The notes under the pieces are model-generated. The model was not told the DNA's origin and made no database searches. It worked only from the letters and a program-made list of their open reading frames with translations. A program made the translations under genes and the position numbers. Positions 7,893 to 16,524 of a stretch of DNA of 64,000 bases are shown here, one piece after another. Position 1 is the first letter of the stretch, and each line of letters starts with the position of its first letter. Location of the stretch: positions 23,738-87,737 of the forward strand of contig NZ_RDBR01000001.1 of NCBI RefSeq assembly GCF_009663775.1, in the 5' to 3' direction. This stretch comes from Lactobacillus sp. 0.1XD8-4 (GTDB lineage Bacteria; Bacillota; Bacilli; Lactobacillales; Lactobacillaceae).

Positions 7893-10760
7893 TTATTGTT
7901 CGCCATTTTTTTGTTGGTCTGGTCGTTCTTGTTGGAGGTGCATACCATCATAGTCACCTTCAGGACCAAGTAGTTCTTGGTTATTATCTAACTCCGAGCG
8001 CCCAGCGTAGTGGTGTCGCTGCAACCAAATCATTCCGAATAAGAGAAGAACGAAGAATACTACAGCGATGACGATAAGGACAAGATTGCAGTACATTGTG
8101 TAGTGCTGTCCTAAACCACCGGAAATTGAATCACGCAATCCAAGAATTGAATATGTCATTGGTAAATACCAGTGAATAACGTTATAGAATTTCATCGTGA
8201 TTTGCATTGGGAAGGTACCACCTGATCCCCCTAATTGAAGCATCAAGAGAACCATTGCAACAAATCGTCCTGGGTTATCAAAGAGCATCGATAAGAACAT
8301 AACAATTCCCATTGAAGCTAACCCGAAGCAGATCGTTGTGATGAAGAATGATGCAGGATGAATAACGGTTAATCCACACGCCATCATAATTGCATCTTCA
8401 GCAACGGCCATGGCGGTAACGGCAACTGATCCAACAACAACCTTACTTGCCCACCATGCTGCTGGCGATTTGCCATATTCTGCCACCCGTCGAATTGGGT
8501 AAACAAAGTTAAAGACAAGGACACCAACATACAAGGCAACTGACAATACGTATGGAGCCAAGGCATGACCATAGTTTGGCACATAACTATAATCGGTGTG
8601 TTTAAGCGTGGTTGGTTCCGCAAACATCTTAGCTGTTCGTGGCGAAGTCTTAATACCATTAACTTTCTTAGCGCCACCTTCAAGCGAAGTTGCAAGTTGA
8701 GAAGCACCAGCATTCAAGCGGGCAATCCCAGAAATAAGTGCTGGGGAATTATCTTGAAGTTGTTGGGTTCCGGCTGCCAATTGGTTAACACCGGCAACTA
8801 ATGCGGGAACTTGTCCATTTAATTGTCCCAGTGCGCCCGCTAACTGCGCAGCCCCAGCATTCAAGGCTCCGCTATTAGCATTGAGTTGGCTAATTCCGTT
8901 ACCTAATTGGCCGACACCGGCTGTATATTGACCAATACCACTAGCTAATTGACCAGCACCCGCACCGGCTTGGGCAACTCCGGCTGTATATTGACCAATA
9001 CCACTAGCTAATTGACCAGCACCCGCACCGGCTTGGGCAACTCCAGCTGTATAAGCACCAATACCAGCATTAAGCGTCCCAGCACCAGTAGCAGCACTAT
9101 CAACCCCGTTAGTATATTGGTTAACACCTGCATTTAGAGTACTTGCACCCGATGAAATCTGACTAGTAGCATTTTTGAGCTGGTTAACAGCATCTGGCAT
9201 AGCTGCCAGAGTACCTTTATAGCCATTTAATGTTGCTAATAATGTATTAGCTTGCTTAATTGTACCATCAGCATTGTTTAATACGGTTGACATTTGTGAG
9301 AGCTGGCCAAGCTGTTGCTGCATTCCGCTAAGACTGCCCTGAAGACTGTTTAATTGGCCTAGTGTACCACTTAGGCCCTGAATCGTTGCAACATTACTAC
9401 CTGCTTTACCAGCAATTTGTTGGGCCGCTGCCTTAGTAGAGTCACTAGCTTTATCATCCTTAAGAATTTGTTGTGCTAAACCAGCAATCTCTGCATCATT
9501 AGTAGCAACACCTTTAAGCTGATCGCCTGCACCAGCAACGCTAGACAATGAACCAGAGGCTTGTTGTAATTTTCCAGCGCTATCCTGGACACCAGCAAGT
9601 GCATTCTTGGCGGTAGCAAGACCTGTTTGCAATTGCCCCAAACCTTGTTGAAGGCTTTGCGCTTGGTCCATTGCCCCCATAATACCGTTAAAGTTAATAT
9701 TACCGAGTTGACTATTAACTGTTGAATTTAACTGGCTTGCACCAGATGCTAATTGGCCAGAACCATTACGAAGGCTAGATGAGTTTCCTTTAAGTGTATT
9801 TAAACCACTGCTTAACTGACCCGCACCAGTGCTTAAAGCGCCAGAGTTAGCCATTAATTCGTTAAGGCCACTGTTTAATTGACTAGCACCAGAATTTAAC
9901 GCACCAGAATTGGCCATTAAAGTGTTTAAACCACTGCTTAGTTGACCTGCCCCTGAATTTAAGGCACCAGAGTTAGCCATCAACTGGCCGACACCGTTAC
10001 CCAAGAGACTAACACCCCCGGTATACTGAGCAATTCCATTAGCCAAAGTTTGACTACCTGTCGCTAATTGTTGAGCACCGCTTACCAATGGGGCAACACT
10101 CACTCGAAGCGTTTGGATCCCGTTATTTACTTGGGACACTCCAGCAACGTACCGGTTTACCCCATCACTGAGGGTTACCATCCCCGTATCAATTTGTTTA
10201 GCACCATCGGCGGCTTTAGTCATCCCCTTACCAACAACATGCAATTGCTTAAACATTACTGTCGCATAAGCATTAGTGACAGATGCCCGAATCTTTTCGT
10301 TTAGCTTAGTCATGCCCATTTGGGTAATAACTTGTCCAATGTAGTTCAATGATCCATTTGTTTCATATTTTAACTTCATTGGTTTTGGATGCTTGTGTAA
10401 AACAGTTGTAGCATTTTCTGAAAAATCCTTTGGAATTGTAACTACCGCATAGTATTTGCGATGACTCATCCCATATTTTGCTTCTTTAGGGGAAACAAAT
10501 TCCCATTTTAGTTGATGATTTTTCTTTAACTCATCAACCGTTTGTTTTCCAACATCCATTTTCCGGCCTTGATATTCAACAGGGACATCTTTATTGACAA
10601 CCGCTACCGGTAAATTCTGTGTACTTCCATACGGGTCCCATACTGATTTTAAGAAGAAAATACTATATAGGAAAGGTATGAAGCAGATAACCGTTACTGA
10701 TAGAAGTAATAACCGGTTATGCAAAATATGACGAAATTCGTCTTTTATCATGCTCCACAT
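7893..10760 (-). CDS. YhgE/Pip domain-containing membrane protein with long repeat region
   Basis: A 955-residue protein with one N-terminal membrane anchor (about residues 14-36) and about five membrane segments at the C-terminus (about 745-930), the layout of YhgE/Pip (phage infection protein) and ABC-2-permease-like envelope proteins. Between them lies a large extracytoplasmic region (about 190-720) made of degenerate 21-22 residue repeats of the type G-A-x-Q-L-x-x-G-L-x-x-L, a likely coiled coil. Family members act as phage receptors or in export across the membrane (type VII-related or lipid transport roles have been proposed). It lies 40 bases behind a TetR regulator that probably controls it. 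The repeats also show at DNA level, including an exact 63-bp tandem copy. Confidence 0.88.
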   Translation of the reverse strand: MWSMIKDEFRHILHNRLLLLSVTVICFIPFLYSIFFLKSVWDPYGSTQNLPVAVVNKDVPVEYQGRKMDVGKQTVDELKKNHQLKWEFVSPKEAKYGMSHRKYYAVVTIPKDFSENATTVLHKHPKPMKLKYETNGSLNYIGQVITQMGMTKLNEKIRASVTNAYATVMFKQLHVVGKGMTKAADGAKQIDTGMVTLSDGVNRYVAGVSQVNNGIQTLRVSVAPLVSGAQQLATGSQTLANGIAQYTGGVSLLGNGVGQLMANSGALNSGAGQLSSGLNTLMANSGALNSGASQLNSGLNELMANSGALSTGAGQLSSGLNTLKGNSSSLRNGSGQLASGASQLNSTVNSQLGNINFNGIMGAMDQAQSLQQGLGQLQTGLATAKNALAGVQDSAGKLQQASGSLSSVAGAGDQLKGVATNDAEIAGLAQQILKDDKASDSTKAAAQQIAGKAGSNVATIQGLSGTLGQLNSLQGSLSGMQQQLGQLSQMSTVLNNADGTIKQANTLLATLNGYKGTLAAMPDAVNQLKNATSQISSGASTLNAGVNQYTNGVDSAATGAGTLNAGIGAYTAGVAQAGAGAGQLASGIGQYTAGVAQAGAGAGQLASGIGQYTAGVGQLGNGISQLNANSGALNAGAAQLAGALGQLNGQVPALVAGVNQLAAGTQQLQDNSPALISGIARLNAGASQLATSLEGGAKKVNGIKTSPRTAKMFAEPTTLKHTDYSYVPNYGHALAPYVLSVALYVGVLVFNFVYPIRRVAEYGKSPAAWWASKVVVGSVAVTAMAVAEDAIMMACGLTVIHPASFFITTICFGLASMGIVMFLSMLFDNPGRFVAMVLLMLQLGGSGGTFPMQITMKFYNVIHWYLPMTYSILGLRDSISGGLGQHYTMYCNLVLIVIAVVFFVLLLFGMIWLQRHHYAGRSELDNNQELLGPEGDYDGMHLQQERPDQQKNGEQ
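8931..9056. repeat. 63-bp tandem duplication inside the yhgE-like gene
   Basis: Two almost base-perfect copies of a 63-bp unit (8931-8993 and 8994-9056) encode two copies of a 21-residue unit with I-G-Q-Y-T-A-G-V-A-Q. Being in frame, copy number could change by slippage without breaking the gene. A second, less perfect series with a 66-bp period lies at about 9790-9985. Confidence 0.85.
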
Positions 10761-10800
10761 TTAATACTTCACCTCAAAATTATCCTTTCATAATTTTATT

Positions 10801-11337
10801 CTAATTAATTAATAATCGTGCTGTAGCTCGTGCAAATTTGATAACATCTTCCTTTGGCACATCGTAATTATTTCCTTGCCACCAATAGAAAGTTCCGATA
10901 ATCGCACCACTTAAAACGTAAGCAAGCATTTCAGGATTATCTGATTTTTGCAGAGCTATCACAATTGGATCGTTCGTCTTAATATTTCGACGTTCAAGTA
11001 GAATTTGACTCAAAATAGTAAGAATTTCTGTGTATAAAGAGCTACGCGCACTATTAGGTGCTAAGTGACGAATAACTTCCTTATGCTGTTCAATATATGA
11101 TATTAATTGCTTAATAATGTCATCTTCGGAATCCGTATTATCCGTCAACTTATTAATTTGAGCATTTAGCGTCTGCTCTAAAAGATCATATTTATCACTA
11201 AAATAGCGATAAAAACTACTTCGATGCAACAATGCTTCTTTACAAATTTGATCAACCGTCAAATGTTCAAACGAATTTTTTTCTAATAATGTCAATAATG
11301 CATTTTCAAAATCACGAATAGTTCTTGTAACACGCAC
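10801..11337 (-). CDS. TetR/AcrR family transcriptional regulator
   Basis: A 178-residue regulator with a TetR helix-turn-helix at about residues 8-50 (F-E-x-L-T-V-D-Q-I-C-K-E-A-L-L-H-R-S-S-F-Y-R-Y-F followed by D-K-Y-D-L-L) and an all-helical C-terminal ligand domain. The pattern of H-R-S-S-F-Y-R-Y-F-x-D-K is typical of TetR proteins placed next to YhgE/Pip-type membrane proteins. It is encoded 40 bases upstream of that gene in the same direction and is presumably an autoregulated repressor of the unit. The ligand is unknown. A possible promoter lies at about 11380-11410. Confidence 0.88.
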   Translation of the reverse strand: MRVTRTIRDFENALLTLLEKNSFEHLTVDQICKEALLHRSSFYRYFSDKYDLLEQTLNAQINKLTDNTDSEDDIIKQLISYIEQHKEVIRHLAPNSARSSLYTEILTILSQILLERRNIKTNDPIVIALQKSDNPEMLAYVLSGAIIGTFYWWQGNNYDVPKEDVIKFARATARLLIN

Positions 11338-11644
11338 AACTTTTCCCTCCCTAACAATACAAATTTAACATGCCTATTCTATCCCGTTGCAAATCACTAC
11401 AACAGGGCTAATTAAAGATAACCATCTCTAAATAGGACTAATTAACAATTTTGTCTTAAGAAATGATTTGAATTGTATTTTTTCTAGACGAAATACTATA
11501 TTATTCTCTTATAATGATGCGGTCAAGATTATCTCATCTTTATCCAGTTATACCGACTATTCACTACTTGCGACGTTATAAGTATTTGCTTACAATTAAG
11601 GTATATAAGTATTAGCAAGAGATATCCAAAAGGAGGTTCTTATA
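11338..11644. promoter_or_regulatory. Divergent intergenic region between tetR and pspC
   Basis: No gene fits here. For pspC a good promoter is visible: TTGCGA at 11568-11573, a 17-base spacer and TACAAT at 11591-11596. On the minus strand, TTGCAA near 11387 with a T-rich -10 about 18 bases on could drive tetR. The middle is A/T-rich with no convincing hairpin. Confidence 0.55.
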
Positions 11645-11890
11645 ATGGCAAAAGCGAAAAAACATTTAACAAAATCAAAAAATAAAGTATTCCTCGGTGT
11701 ATTCGGCGGAATTGCCGATTACTTTGGTCTTGATGAGACCCTTGTACGGGTAATTGGTCTGCTGATTTTCGTTTTCACAGGGTTCTTCCCACTTGGCGTT
11801 TTCTACTTATTAGCAGCATTAATCATGCCAGAATATAACAGTAAAAGTAGTAATGATAACATAGTCGATGGAGAATTTAGAGAAAAGTAG
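11645..11890 (+). CDS. PspC domain-containing small membrane protein
   Basis: An 81-residue protein with a basic N-terminus, the PspC signature (L-x-K-S-x-x-x-K-x-x-x-G-V-x-G-G-I-A-D-Y-F-G-L-D) at about residues 8-34 and one or two hydrophobic segments at about 38-67. PspC-type proteins are membrane sensors or toxin-like effectors of the phage-shock/envelope-stress response, but in Firmicutes such small versions occur alone and their role is unclear. AAAGGAGG lies eight bases before the ATG. It has its own promoter (11568-11596) and terminator, so it is monocistronic. Confidence 0.88.
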   Translation: MAKAKKHLTKSKNKVFLGVFGGIADYFGLDETLVRVIGLLIFVFTGFFPLGVFYLLAALIMPEYNSKSSNDNIVDGEFREK

Positions 11891-11903
11891 GATTAATCAA
11901 TAA

Positions 11904-11941
11904 AAAAGCTAGTTCAAGCTCAATAACCGAACTAGCTTTTT
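11904..11941. terminator. Bidirectional terminator between pspC and the convergent membrane-protein gene
   Basis: A perfect 12-bp stem AAAAGCTAGTTC (11904-11915) with its complement at 11929-11940, flanked by A and T runs, lies between two converging genes. Confidence 0.88.
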
Positions 11942-11943
11942 AT

Positions 11944-12783
11944 TTAAGCTTCTTCACGCTGCTTGTAAGCAACCTGAACTTGTAAACTATAATCCTCATC
12001 CGTCAAAATCGTTGAACCGCTACGCCCAGCTATTTTATTCGGACCACCATCGACCACAACTGAGGCAAGATACAACTGGTATTTATCATGCGCTGTATGG
12101 ACATCAGTAAGACCAATTTTGGTAATGTGACCAACTGGACGCCGTTCCATCTGGTTAATCCCAATATATACCTCCAGACGGTGACGTAATTCATCATGAA
12201 CTAATTCAAAGTATGGTGGTACAGATTGCGAGTTGAGAGCTGTTACGGGCTTGTCAGTAGCATGATATTGCTCAACAATCTCTTTTTCACTTAAGCCATC
12301 ATAACCATTAACAAAAATACCTTCCATTAACAAGCGGTCAACTACTTTGTGTAAATTACGCTGTTCATGTTCATCAATAGCAACCGCAGCTGGAATAGTA
12401 TCTGCATTTGTAAAGAGGCCGTTAGAACGGTTAGCTAATTCAGCTGCTAAACGCTGTTGTGCGTCTAATGGCACTTTTGCCTTACCATCTTCAAACTTTT
12501 GCCCCGTAATCTTAGCCACTCGTGGTGAAATTATATCAAATTTTGAGGTTTTTTCTAAAAAGTAAAATACAAAATTTAAATATATAAAGTACGTTAAACC
12601 AATTACTGCTAAACAGTATAGTAATGCCCGCAGCCAGACATGGTTCATAAATAAACGAAATGTAACGTACACTAAGTAAATGTCACCTAAAGTTGCAATA
12701 ATAATATAAATTCGACTTTTTAATTTAACATCTAAGTTGAAATAACTCAATGACGAGTTAATCATATCAAGAAAGCTAAACAT
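11944..12783 (-). CDS. Conserved lactobacillus membrane protein of unknown function
   Basis: A 279-residue protein with two to three membrane segments in the first 75 residues (about 24-45 and 50-73) and a soluble cytoplasmic remainder of about 200 residues without a known catalytic motif. I recall similar proteins as a domain of unknown function restricted to Lactobacillaceae, but I cannot name it with certainty. AAGGAGG lies about ten bases before the ATG. It sits 18 bases behind the Asn/Ser/Thr-rich exported protein in the same direction, so the two are likely one operon and may work together at the cell surface. Confidence 0.75.
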   Translation of the reverse strand: MFSFLDMINSSLSYFNLDVKLKSRIYIIIATLGDIYLVYVTFRLFMNHVWLRALLYCLAVIGLTYFIYLNFVFYFLEKTSKFDIISPRVAKITGQKFEDGKAKVPLDAQQRLAAELANRSNGLFTNADTIPAAVAIDEHEQRNLHKVVDRLLMEGIFVNGYDGLSEKEIVEQYHATDKPVTALNSQSVPPYFELVHDELRHRLEVYIGINQMERRPVGHITKIGLTDVHTAHDKYQLYLASVVVDGGPNKIAGRSGSTILTDEDYSLQVQVAYKQREEA

Positions 12784-12801
12784 TAATAACCCGCCTCCTT
12801 A

Positions 12802-13296
12802 TTATTCATTTGAAGTCGTTCCAGTAGTATTATTAGTCGTTCCTTGTGTTGACGTTGTATTATTACCAGTTGTTGTATTTCCTGTTGATTGTGAAGTACT
12901 ACTCCGATTAGCAGTAGTATTTTCATTATTATTGTTATTATTTGACCGATTTGTGGTTGTATTATTATCTGTATTGCCCGTTGACCTTGTAGTCCGATCA
13001 GTACCAGTGTCATTATCAGTATCACCAGTAGCACTATTATTACTATTGCTAGTCTTAGTGGCTGATGAACTATCTGCGTCATTATCATCATCACGCATAC
13101 TCTGCGAATCACGACTCGATTGGTCGCTTTCATCAGCACCTGATTGTTGAAATTGACGGCTGCTAGACACTGACGTCACCTTGGCACCTTCCGAAGTATG
13201 CGTTGCCTTATTAACCACAACATTAGTGGCTCCTAACGCAAGAACTAAAGAAACAAGTGCGAACGGGGTTACTAGCGGCGGTATCTTTGCTCCCAT
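12802..13296 (-). CDS. Asn/Ser/Thr-rich exported or surface-anchored protein
   Basis: A 164-residue protein with one hydrophobic N-terminal segment (about residues 7-28) that could be a signal anchor, followed by about 130 residues of very low complexity dominated by Asn, Ser, Thr and Asp. No LPXTG motif or cell-wall repeat is visible. Such tails resemble flexible, possibly glycosylated linkers. Codon usage is simple AAT/ACT/AGT repeats, and the opposite and shifted frames stay open by chance because of this; those are artefacts. It precedes the conserved membrane protein by 18 bases. Function unknown; an alternative is a secreted stress-related peptide carrier. Confidence 0.65.
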   Translation of the reverse strand: MGAKIPPLVTPFALVSLVLALGATNVVVNKATHTSEGAKVTSVSSSRQFQQSGADESDQSSRDSQSMRDDDNDADSSSATKTSNSNNSATGDTDNDTGTDRTTRSTGNTDNNTTTNRSNNNNNNENTTANRSSTSQSTGNTTTGNNTTSTQGTTNNTTGTTSNE

Positions 13297-13355
13297 ATTT
13301 CATTCTCCTTTTCCAGAGTATATCATACACGAAAATAGTCACGATAAATATGAAT

Positions 13356-13793
13356 TTATTTTAAAGATTTTGCCTGACATTTTGCACAGATTCCATGTAA
13401 TTCAAAGCGATGACCCGTAATTTGGGCTCCCGGAAGTTGTTTTTCAAAAAATTGCATATCAAGCGGTGGCATCTGAATCTCTTGAACCCGTCCGCAAATA
13501 TCACAAATAAAATGATGGTGGTGCGCAGTATCACATGAATACTTGACTTGCATCTGATCATTATGCTGACGCAATTCAACGATTCCCAGCTTTTCAAATT
13601 CTTTAAAATTCCGATATACCGTATCATGACTTAATCCTGGATATTGTTTGCGGAGATATTGATCAATCTCAATAATGTTAAAATAACGATCAGGCTGTTG
13701 AGCCACTGCGGCAATCATCATCTTTCGCTGCTTAGTCCACCGCAAATGATTCTGCTTGATGATTGCTTGCGCTTGATTGATTAATTCCTGCAT
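13356..13793 (-). CDS. Fur family transcriptional regulator, Zur-like
   Basis: A 145-residue metalloregulator with a winged helix at about residues 15-85 and a metal-binding dimerisation domain. It has the H-H-H-H cluster followed by C-D-I-C-G and a second C-A-K-C pair for the structural zinc. In PerR an Asp sits 11 residues before the first Cys of the pair; here a Ser is there, and the H-H-H-H-F-I-C pattern resembles Zur. It probably represses zinc-uptake genes elsewhere; none is next to it. The start at 13793 (ATG) is preferred over a GTG at 13805 because GGAGGTG overlaps the latter. Confidence 0.85.
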   Translation of the reverse strand: MQELINQAQAIIKQNHLRWTKQRKMMIAAVAQQPDRYFNIIEIDQYLRKQYPGLSHDTVYRNFKEFEKLGIVELRQHNDQMQVKYSCDTAHHHHFICDICGRVQEIQMPPLDMQFFEKQLPGAQITGHRFELHGICAKCQAKSLK

Positions 13794-13842
13794 TCTCCAC
13801 CACACCTCCAGATTAGAACAAATATTTTACCATAATTTTCAT

Positions 13843-14409
13843 TCAAACGGATACTATTTGCTTAACAATTGCATCAATTTGATTTTTAGTTTCTTTCCAC
13901 TGATCATTTACAACAACATGCGCGATGCCTTTTAGCATTGGAGGCAGCATAAGATCACGATGATATTCTTTGCTCTTTAGCCGTGACCTTATTGCCGCGT
14001 TTTGATCACCGCGGAGAGTCATCCGCCGTGCTAAAGTCTTCATATGAGTAACAGTTAGAAAGATTATCACTGCTTGAGAACCTAATTGTTGATGATAAGT
14101 AATCGCCCCAGCCGTATCTAACACAATGACATCATTTTGCCCATTATGCCATCCTTCCTCAAGTCCTTCCACCGATGAACCATATTGCGATTGATCATAT
14201 GTTACTTGTTCAAGAAGGTGAAGTTTTTTAATCGTTTCAGGAGTTTCGAAATGGTAATCAATACCATCTCGTTCTCCTGGTCGTGGCAACCGCGTCGTAT
14301 GAGTTATTACACGATGCATATGATATTGTTCTTGCAAATAGTTAGCTACAGTAGTCTTTCCCGAGCCAGCTGCTCCGGTAATTACAAATACGTAATTATT
14401 TTTTTGCAT
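13843..14409 (-). CDS. Guanylate-kinase-like P-loop NTPase
   Basis: A 188-residue protein with a Walker A motif G-A-A-G-S-G-K-T-T at about residues 12-20 and the guanylate-kinase-type segment T-H-T-T-R-x-P-R-P-G-E-R-D-G-x-D-Y-H-F near residues 36-55, which binds GMP in true Gmk. The remainder departs from canonical Gmk, so this is probably a divergent paralogue rather than the essential housekeeping enzyme. It lies 2 bases behind the Nudix gene and is cotranscribed with it, suggesting a shared role in nucleotide housekeeping. Function inferred from motifs only. Confidence 0.8.
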   Translation of the reverse strand: MQKNNYVFVITGAAGSGKTTVANYLQEQYHMHRVITHTTRLPRPGERDGIDYHFETPETIKKLHLLEQVTYDQSQYGSSVEGLEEGWHNGQNDVIVLDTAGAITYHQQLGSQAVIIFLTVTHMKTLARRMTLRGDQNAAIRSRLKSKEYHRDLMLPPMLKGIAHVVVNDQWKETKNQIDAIVKQIVSV

Positions 14410-14411
14410 AG

Positions 14412-14825
14412 CTATTTAGTCAAATGGTCATTAACTTGGTCAAGCAACATTCTTAAATTATCATAAGTCAACTGCTGACGAGCATCCTGATAGGAGAACC
14501 ACCCATAATTTTTAATCTCTGCCACTTGCAAATGGATATCTTCATGATTATCTAATTCGGCGGTATACAATGTCATCTGCTTACGGTTTCCATTAGGGAG
14601 ATCGTACTCAGTATAAACATTAAAACTGGTGTCAATTGGCAATTCGAGTTGTGTTTCTTCTTTTATTTCTCTAATGGCGGTTTCTGCTAGAGATTCTTCT
14701 CCTTCAACATGCCCTTTAGGGAACCCCCAGAAATGTCCCTTATTTTGACTTTCTAGTAAAAGATACTCAATTCCTTTATCCCCATTGCGATATACAACTG
14801 CACCACTAGTTACTTCAATTGCCAT
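14412..14825 (-). CDS. Nudix hydrolase, Ap4A hydrolase type
   Basis: A 137-residue Nudix protein. The Nudix box (G-x5-E-x7-R-E-x-x-E-E-T) is complete at about residues 37-60, beginning G-H-V-E-G-E-E. The N-terminal S-G-A-V-V-Y and F-W-G-F-P-K-G-H are as in bis(5'-nucleosyl)-tetraphosphatases, which clear diadenosine tetraphosphate made under stress; other nucleotide-sugar or mutagenic-dNTP substrates are possible. It is the first gene of a two-gene unit with the guanylate-kinase-like protein. Confidence 0.88.
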   Translation of the reverse strand: MAIEVTSGAVVYRNGDKGIEYLLLESQNKGHFWGFPKGHVEGEESLAETAIREIKEETQLELPIDTSFNVYTEYDLPNGNRKQMTLYTAELDNHEDIHLQVAEIKNYGWFSYQDARQQLTYDNLRMLLDQVNDHLTK

Positions 14826-14957
14826 TTTTATCCCTCTTTTTGTAATTTAATTTTCTAATTGACTTTTAATATTGATTACAGGTATCATTATTAATTATAA
14901 ATGTGCCGCAGTGTTTTTGCAGCACGTACACTATATTATAGCAAAGGTGGTTTAAAG

Positions 14958-16352
14958 ATGAGCTTAAACATTATGCGAAAAGAAAGTCTTGATCGTTATC
15001 TTGGTGAAGATAAGCTTTTCGTTAAATCAATGAATGCTCGTGATCTCATGGCAATTGGGATTGGTACCGTTATCGGTACTGGGATTTTTATCCTTCCAGG
15101 AACAATTGCCGCTAATTCAGCTGGACCAGGAGTGTCGTTGTCATTTCTGTTTTCAGCGATTGTCTGTGCTTTAGCTGCAATGTGTTACGCTGAATTTGCC
15201 TCGGCCCTTCCCGTTGCAGGAAGTGCTTATTCATATGGAAATGTAGTGTTTGGCGAATTTTTTGGCTGGTTGCTTGGCTGGGCGTTAGTGCTTGAATATA
15301 TGTTAGCCGTTGCATCAGTTTCTACTGGATGGGCTGCCTATTTCAACACCTTACTCGAAGGTGCTGGCATACATTTGCCTAAAGCTTTATCTGGCCCGTT
15401 TGATCCTGCTCATGGAACTTATGTAAATATTGTTGCGGTTGTAATTGTCCTATTAATTACGATTATGTTAGCTCACGGAATGCAGTCCTCAATTCGGATC
15501 AATAATATTGCTGTTTTCCTTAAAATTGCAATTATCTTGATTTTTATTATTGTTGGCTTCTTCTTCATTAAACCTAAAAATTATCACCCATTCCTTCCCT
15601 ACCACATGAAAGGCGTTATCCACGGCGCTACAATTGGTTTCTTCGCCTACCTTGGTTTCGACTGTGTTTCAAGTTCAGCAGCTGAAGTTAAAAATCCTAA
15701 ACGTAATATGCCATTAGGAATTATTGGTACCTTGGCTGTTGCAACAGTTCTTTATACCGGGGTCGCAGTCGTGTTAACCGGGATGGTCAAGTACACCAAA
15801 CTCGACGTAGCCAATCCGGTTGCGTTTGCCCTTCAAATGGTTAATCAGGATTGGCTTGCTGAATTATTATCAATCGGGGCCCTAATCGGGATGTTTACGA
15901 TGATGGTTTCCATGATCTACTCAAGTTCACGGTTAATCTATGCAATCGGTCGTGATGGTCTACTTCCTTCATTTCTGGGCAAGCTTGATAAAAAGAGCCA
16001 CTCCCCACAGATTGCGCTATGGATTGTTGCCATTATCATTGCCATTATGGGTGGACTAGTTTCCCTGGATCAACTTACAAGCTTAGTAAATATCGGGACC
16101 TTATTTGCTTTCATGTTAGTTTCATTTGGAATTATTCCACTTCGCAAACGAAAAGACATTGGTAACCGTGGCGGATTCAAAGTGCCGCTTTATCCAGTCC
16201 TCCCCATCATTTCTGGGCTGGCCTGCCTTGGAATGATGACACAACTAAAAATGGAAACTTATATTGGGGCAGCGATTTGGTTCGGTATCGGAATCATTAT
16301 TTACTTCACATATGGCTACTGGCACAGTAAGCTAGCGCAAAATAATAATTAA
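14958..16352 (+). CDS. APC family amino acid permease
   Basis: A 464-residue transporter with 12 hydrophobic segments, the first at about residues 27-47 with G-I-G-T-V-I-G-T-G-I-F, the substrate-backbone-binding helix of the amino acid-polyamine-organocation family. The S-A-A-E-V-K-N-P-K-R-N-M-P motif near residue 240 is typical of cationic amino acid (YfnA/CAT-type) permeases. The substrate is not certain. The upstream in-frame codons to 14901 are rejected because AAAGGTGG lies directly before the ATG at 14958. It has its own terminator. Confidence 0.9.
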   Translation: MSLNIMRKESLDRYLGEDKLFVKSMNARDLMAIGIGTVIGTGIFILPGTIAANSAGPGVSLSFLFSAIVCALAAMCYAEFASALPVAGSAYSYGNVVFGEFFGWLLGWALVLEYMLAVASVSTGWAAYFNTLLEGAGIHLPKALSGPFDPAHGTYVNIVAVVIVLLITIMLAHGMQSSIRINNIAVFLKIAIILIFIIVGFFFIKPKNYHPFLPYHMKGVIHGATIGFFAYLGFDCVSSSAAEVKNPKRNMPLGIIGTLAVATVLYTGVAVVLTGMVKYTKLDVANPVAFALQMVNQDWLAELLSIGALIGMFTMMVSMIYSSSRLIYAIGRDGLLPSFLGKLDKKSHSPQIALWIVAIIIAIMGGLVSLDQLTSLVNIGTLFAFMLVSFGIIPLRKRKDIGNRGGFKVPLYPVLPIISGLACLGMMTQLKMETYIGAAIWFGIGIIIYFTYGYWHSKLAQNNN

Positions 16353-16357
16353 ATCAT

Positions 16358-16402
16358 AAAGCTGCGGAGCCTCTTCTTTAAAGGGACTTCGCAGCTTTTA
16401 TT
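16358..16402 (+). terminator. Terminator after the APC permease
   Basis: A 12-bp stem with one G-T pair (16358-16369 with about 16387-16398), a loop of about 17 bases and a T run, starting 6 bases after the stop codon. Confidence 0.85.
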
Positions 16403-16470
16403 TCACAAGGTAATTTGCGTCAACTATTTATTTTTGTTAGGCTAATATTACTTACTTTTTATTTTTTCAC

Positions 16471-16524
16471 AAGGAGGAATCAAATATATAGGCTAACTTT
16501 TCATTTATCATAAGCCTATTTTTT
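16471..16524 (+). promoter_or_regulatory. Unusual leader: ribosome site separated from the start codon by a hairpin
   Basis: AAGGAGG at 16471-16477 is a near-perfect ribosome site but has no start codon at normal distance; the in-frame ATG is at 16525, 47 bases on. Between them a 7-bp stem ATAGGCT (16488-16494) / AGCCTAT (16513-16519) would bring the site to about 15 bases from the ATG if looped out; the stem is followed by TTTTTT. It could therefore also act as an attenuator. Confidence 0.4.

Noticed and set aside
8384..10304. Several open frames on both strands inside the yhgE-like gene
   Set aside because: They overlap a long, intact, family-typical frame; their existence follows from the repetitive codons.
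12783..13139. A 118-codon open frame overlapping the Asn/Ser/Thr-rich gene
   Set aside because: It arises from the repetitive codons of the true gene, is Ile/Gln-rich in an unnatural way and has no ribosome site of its own.
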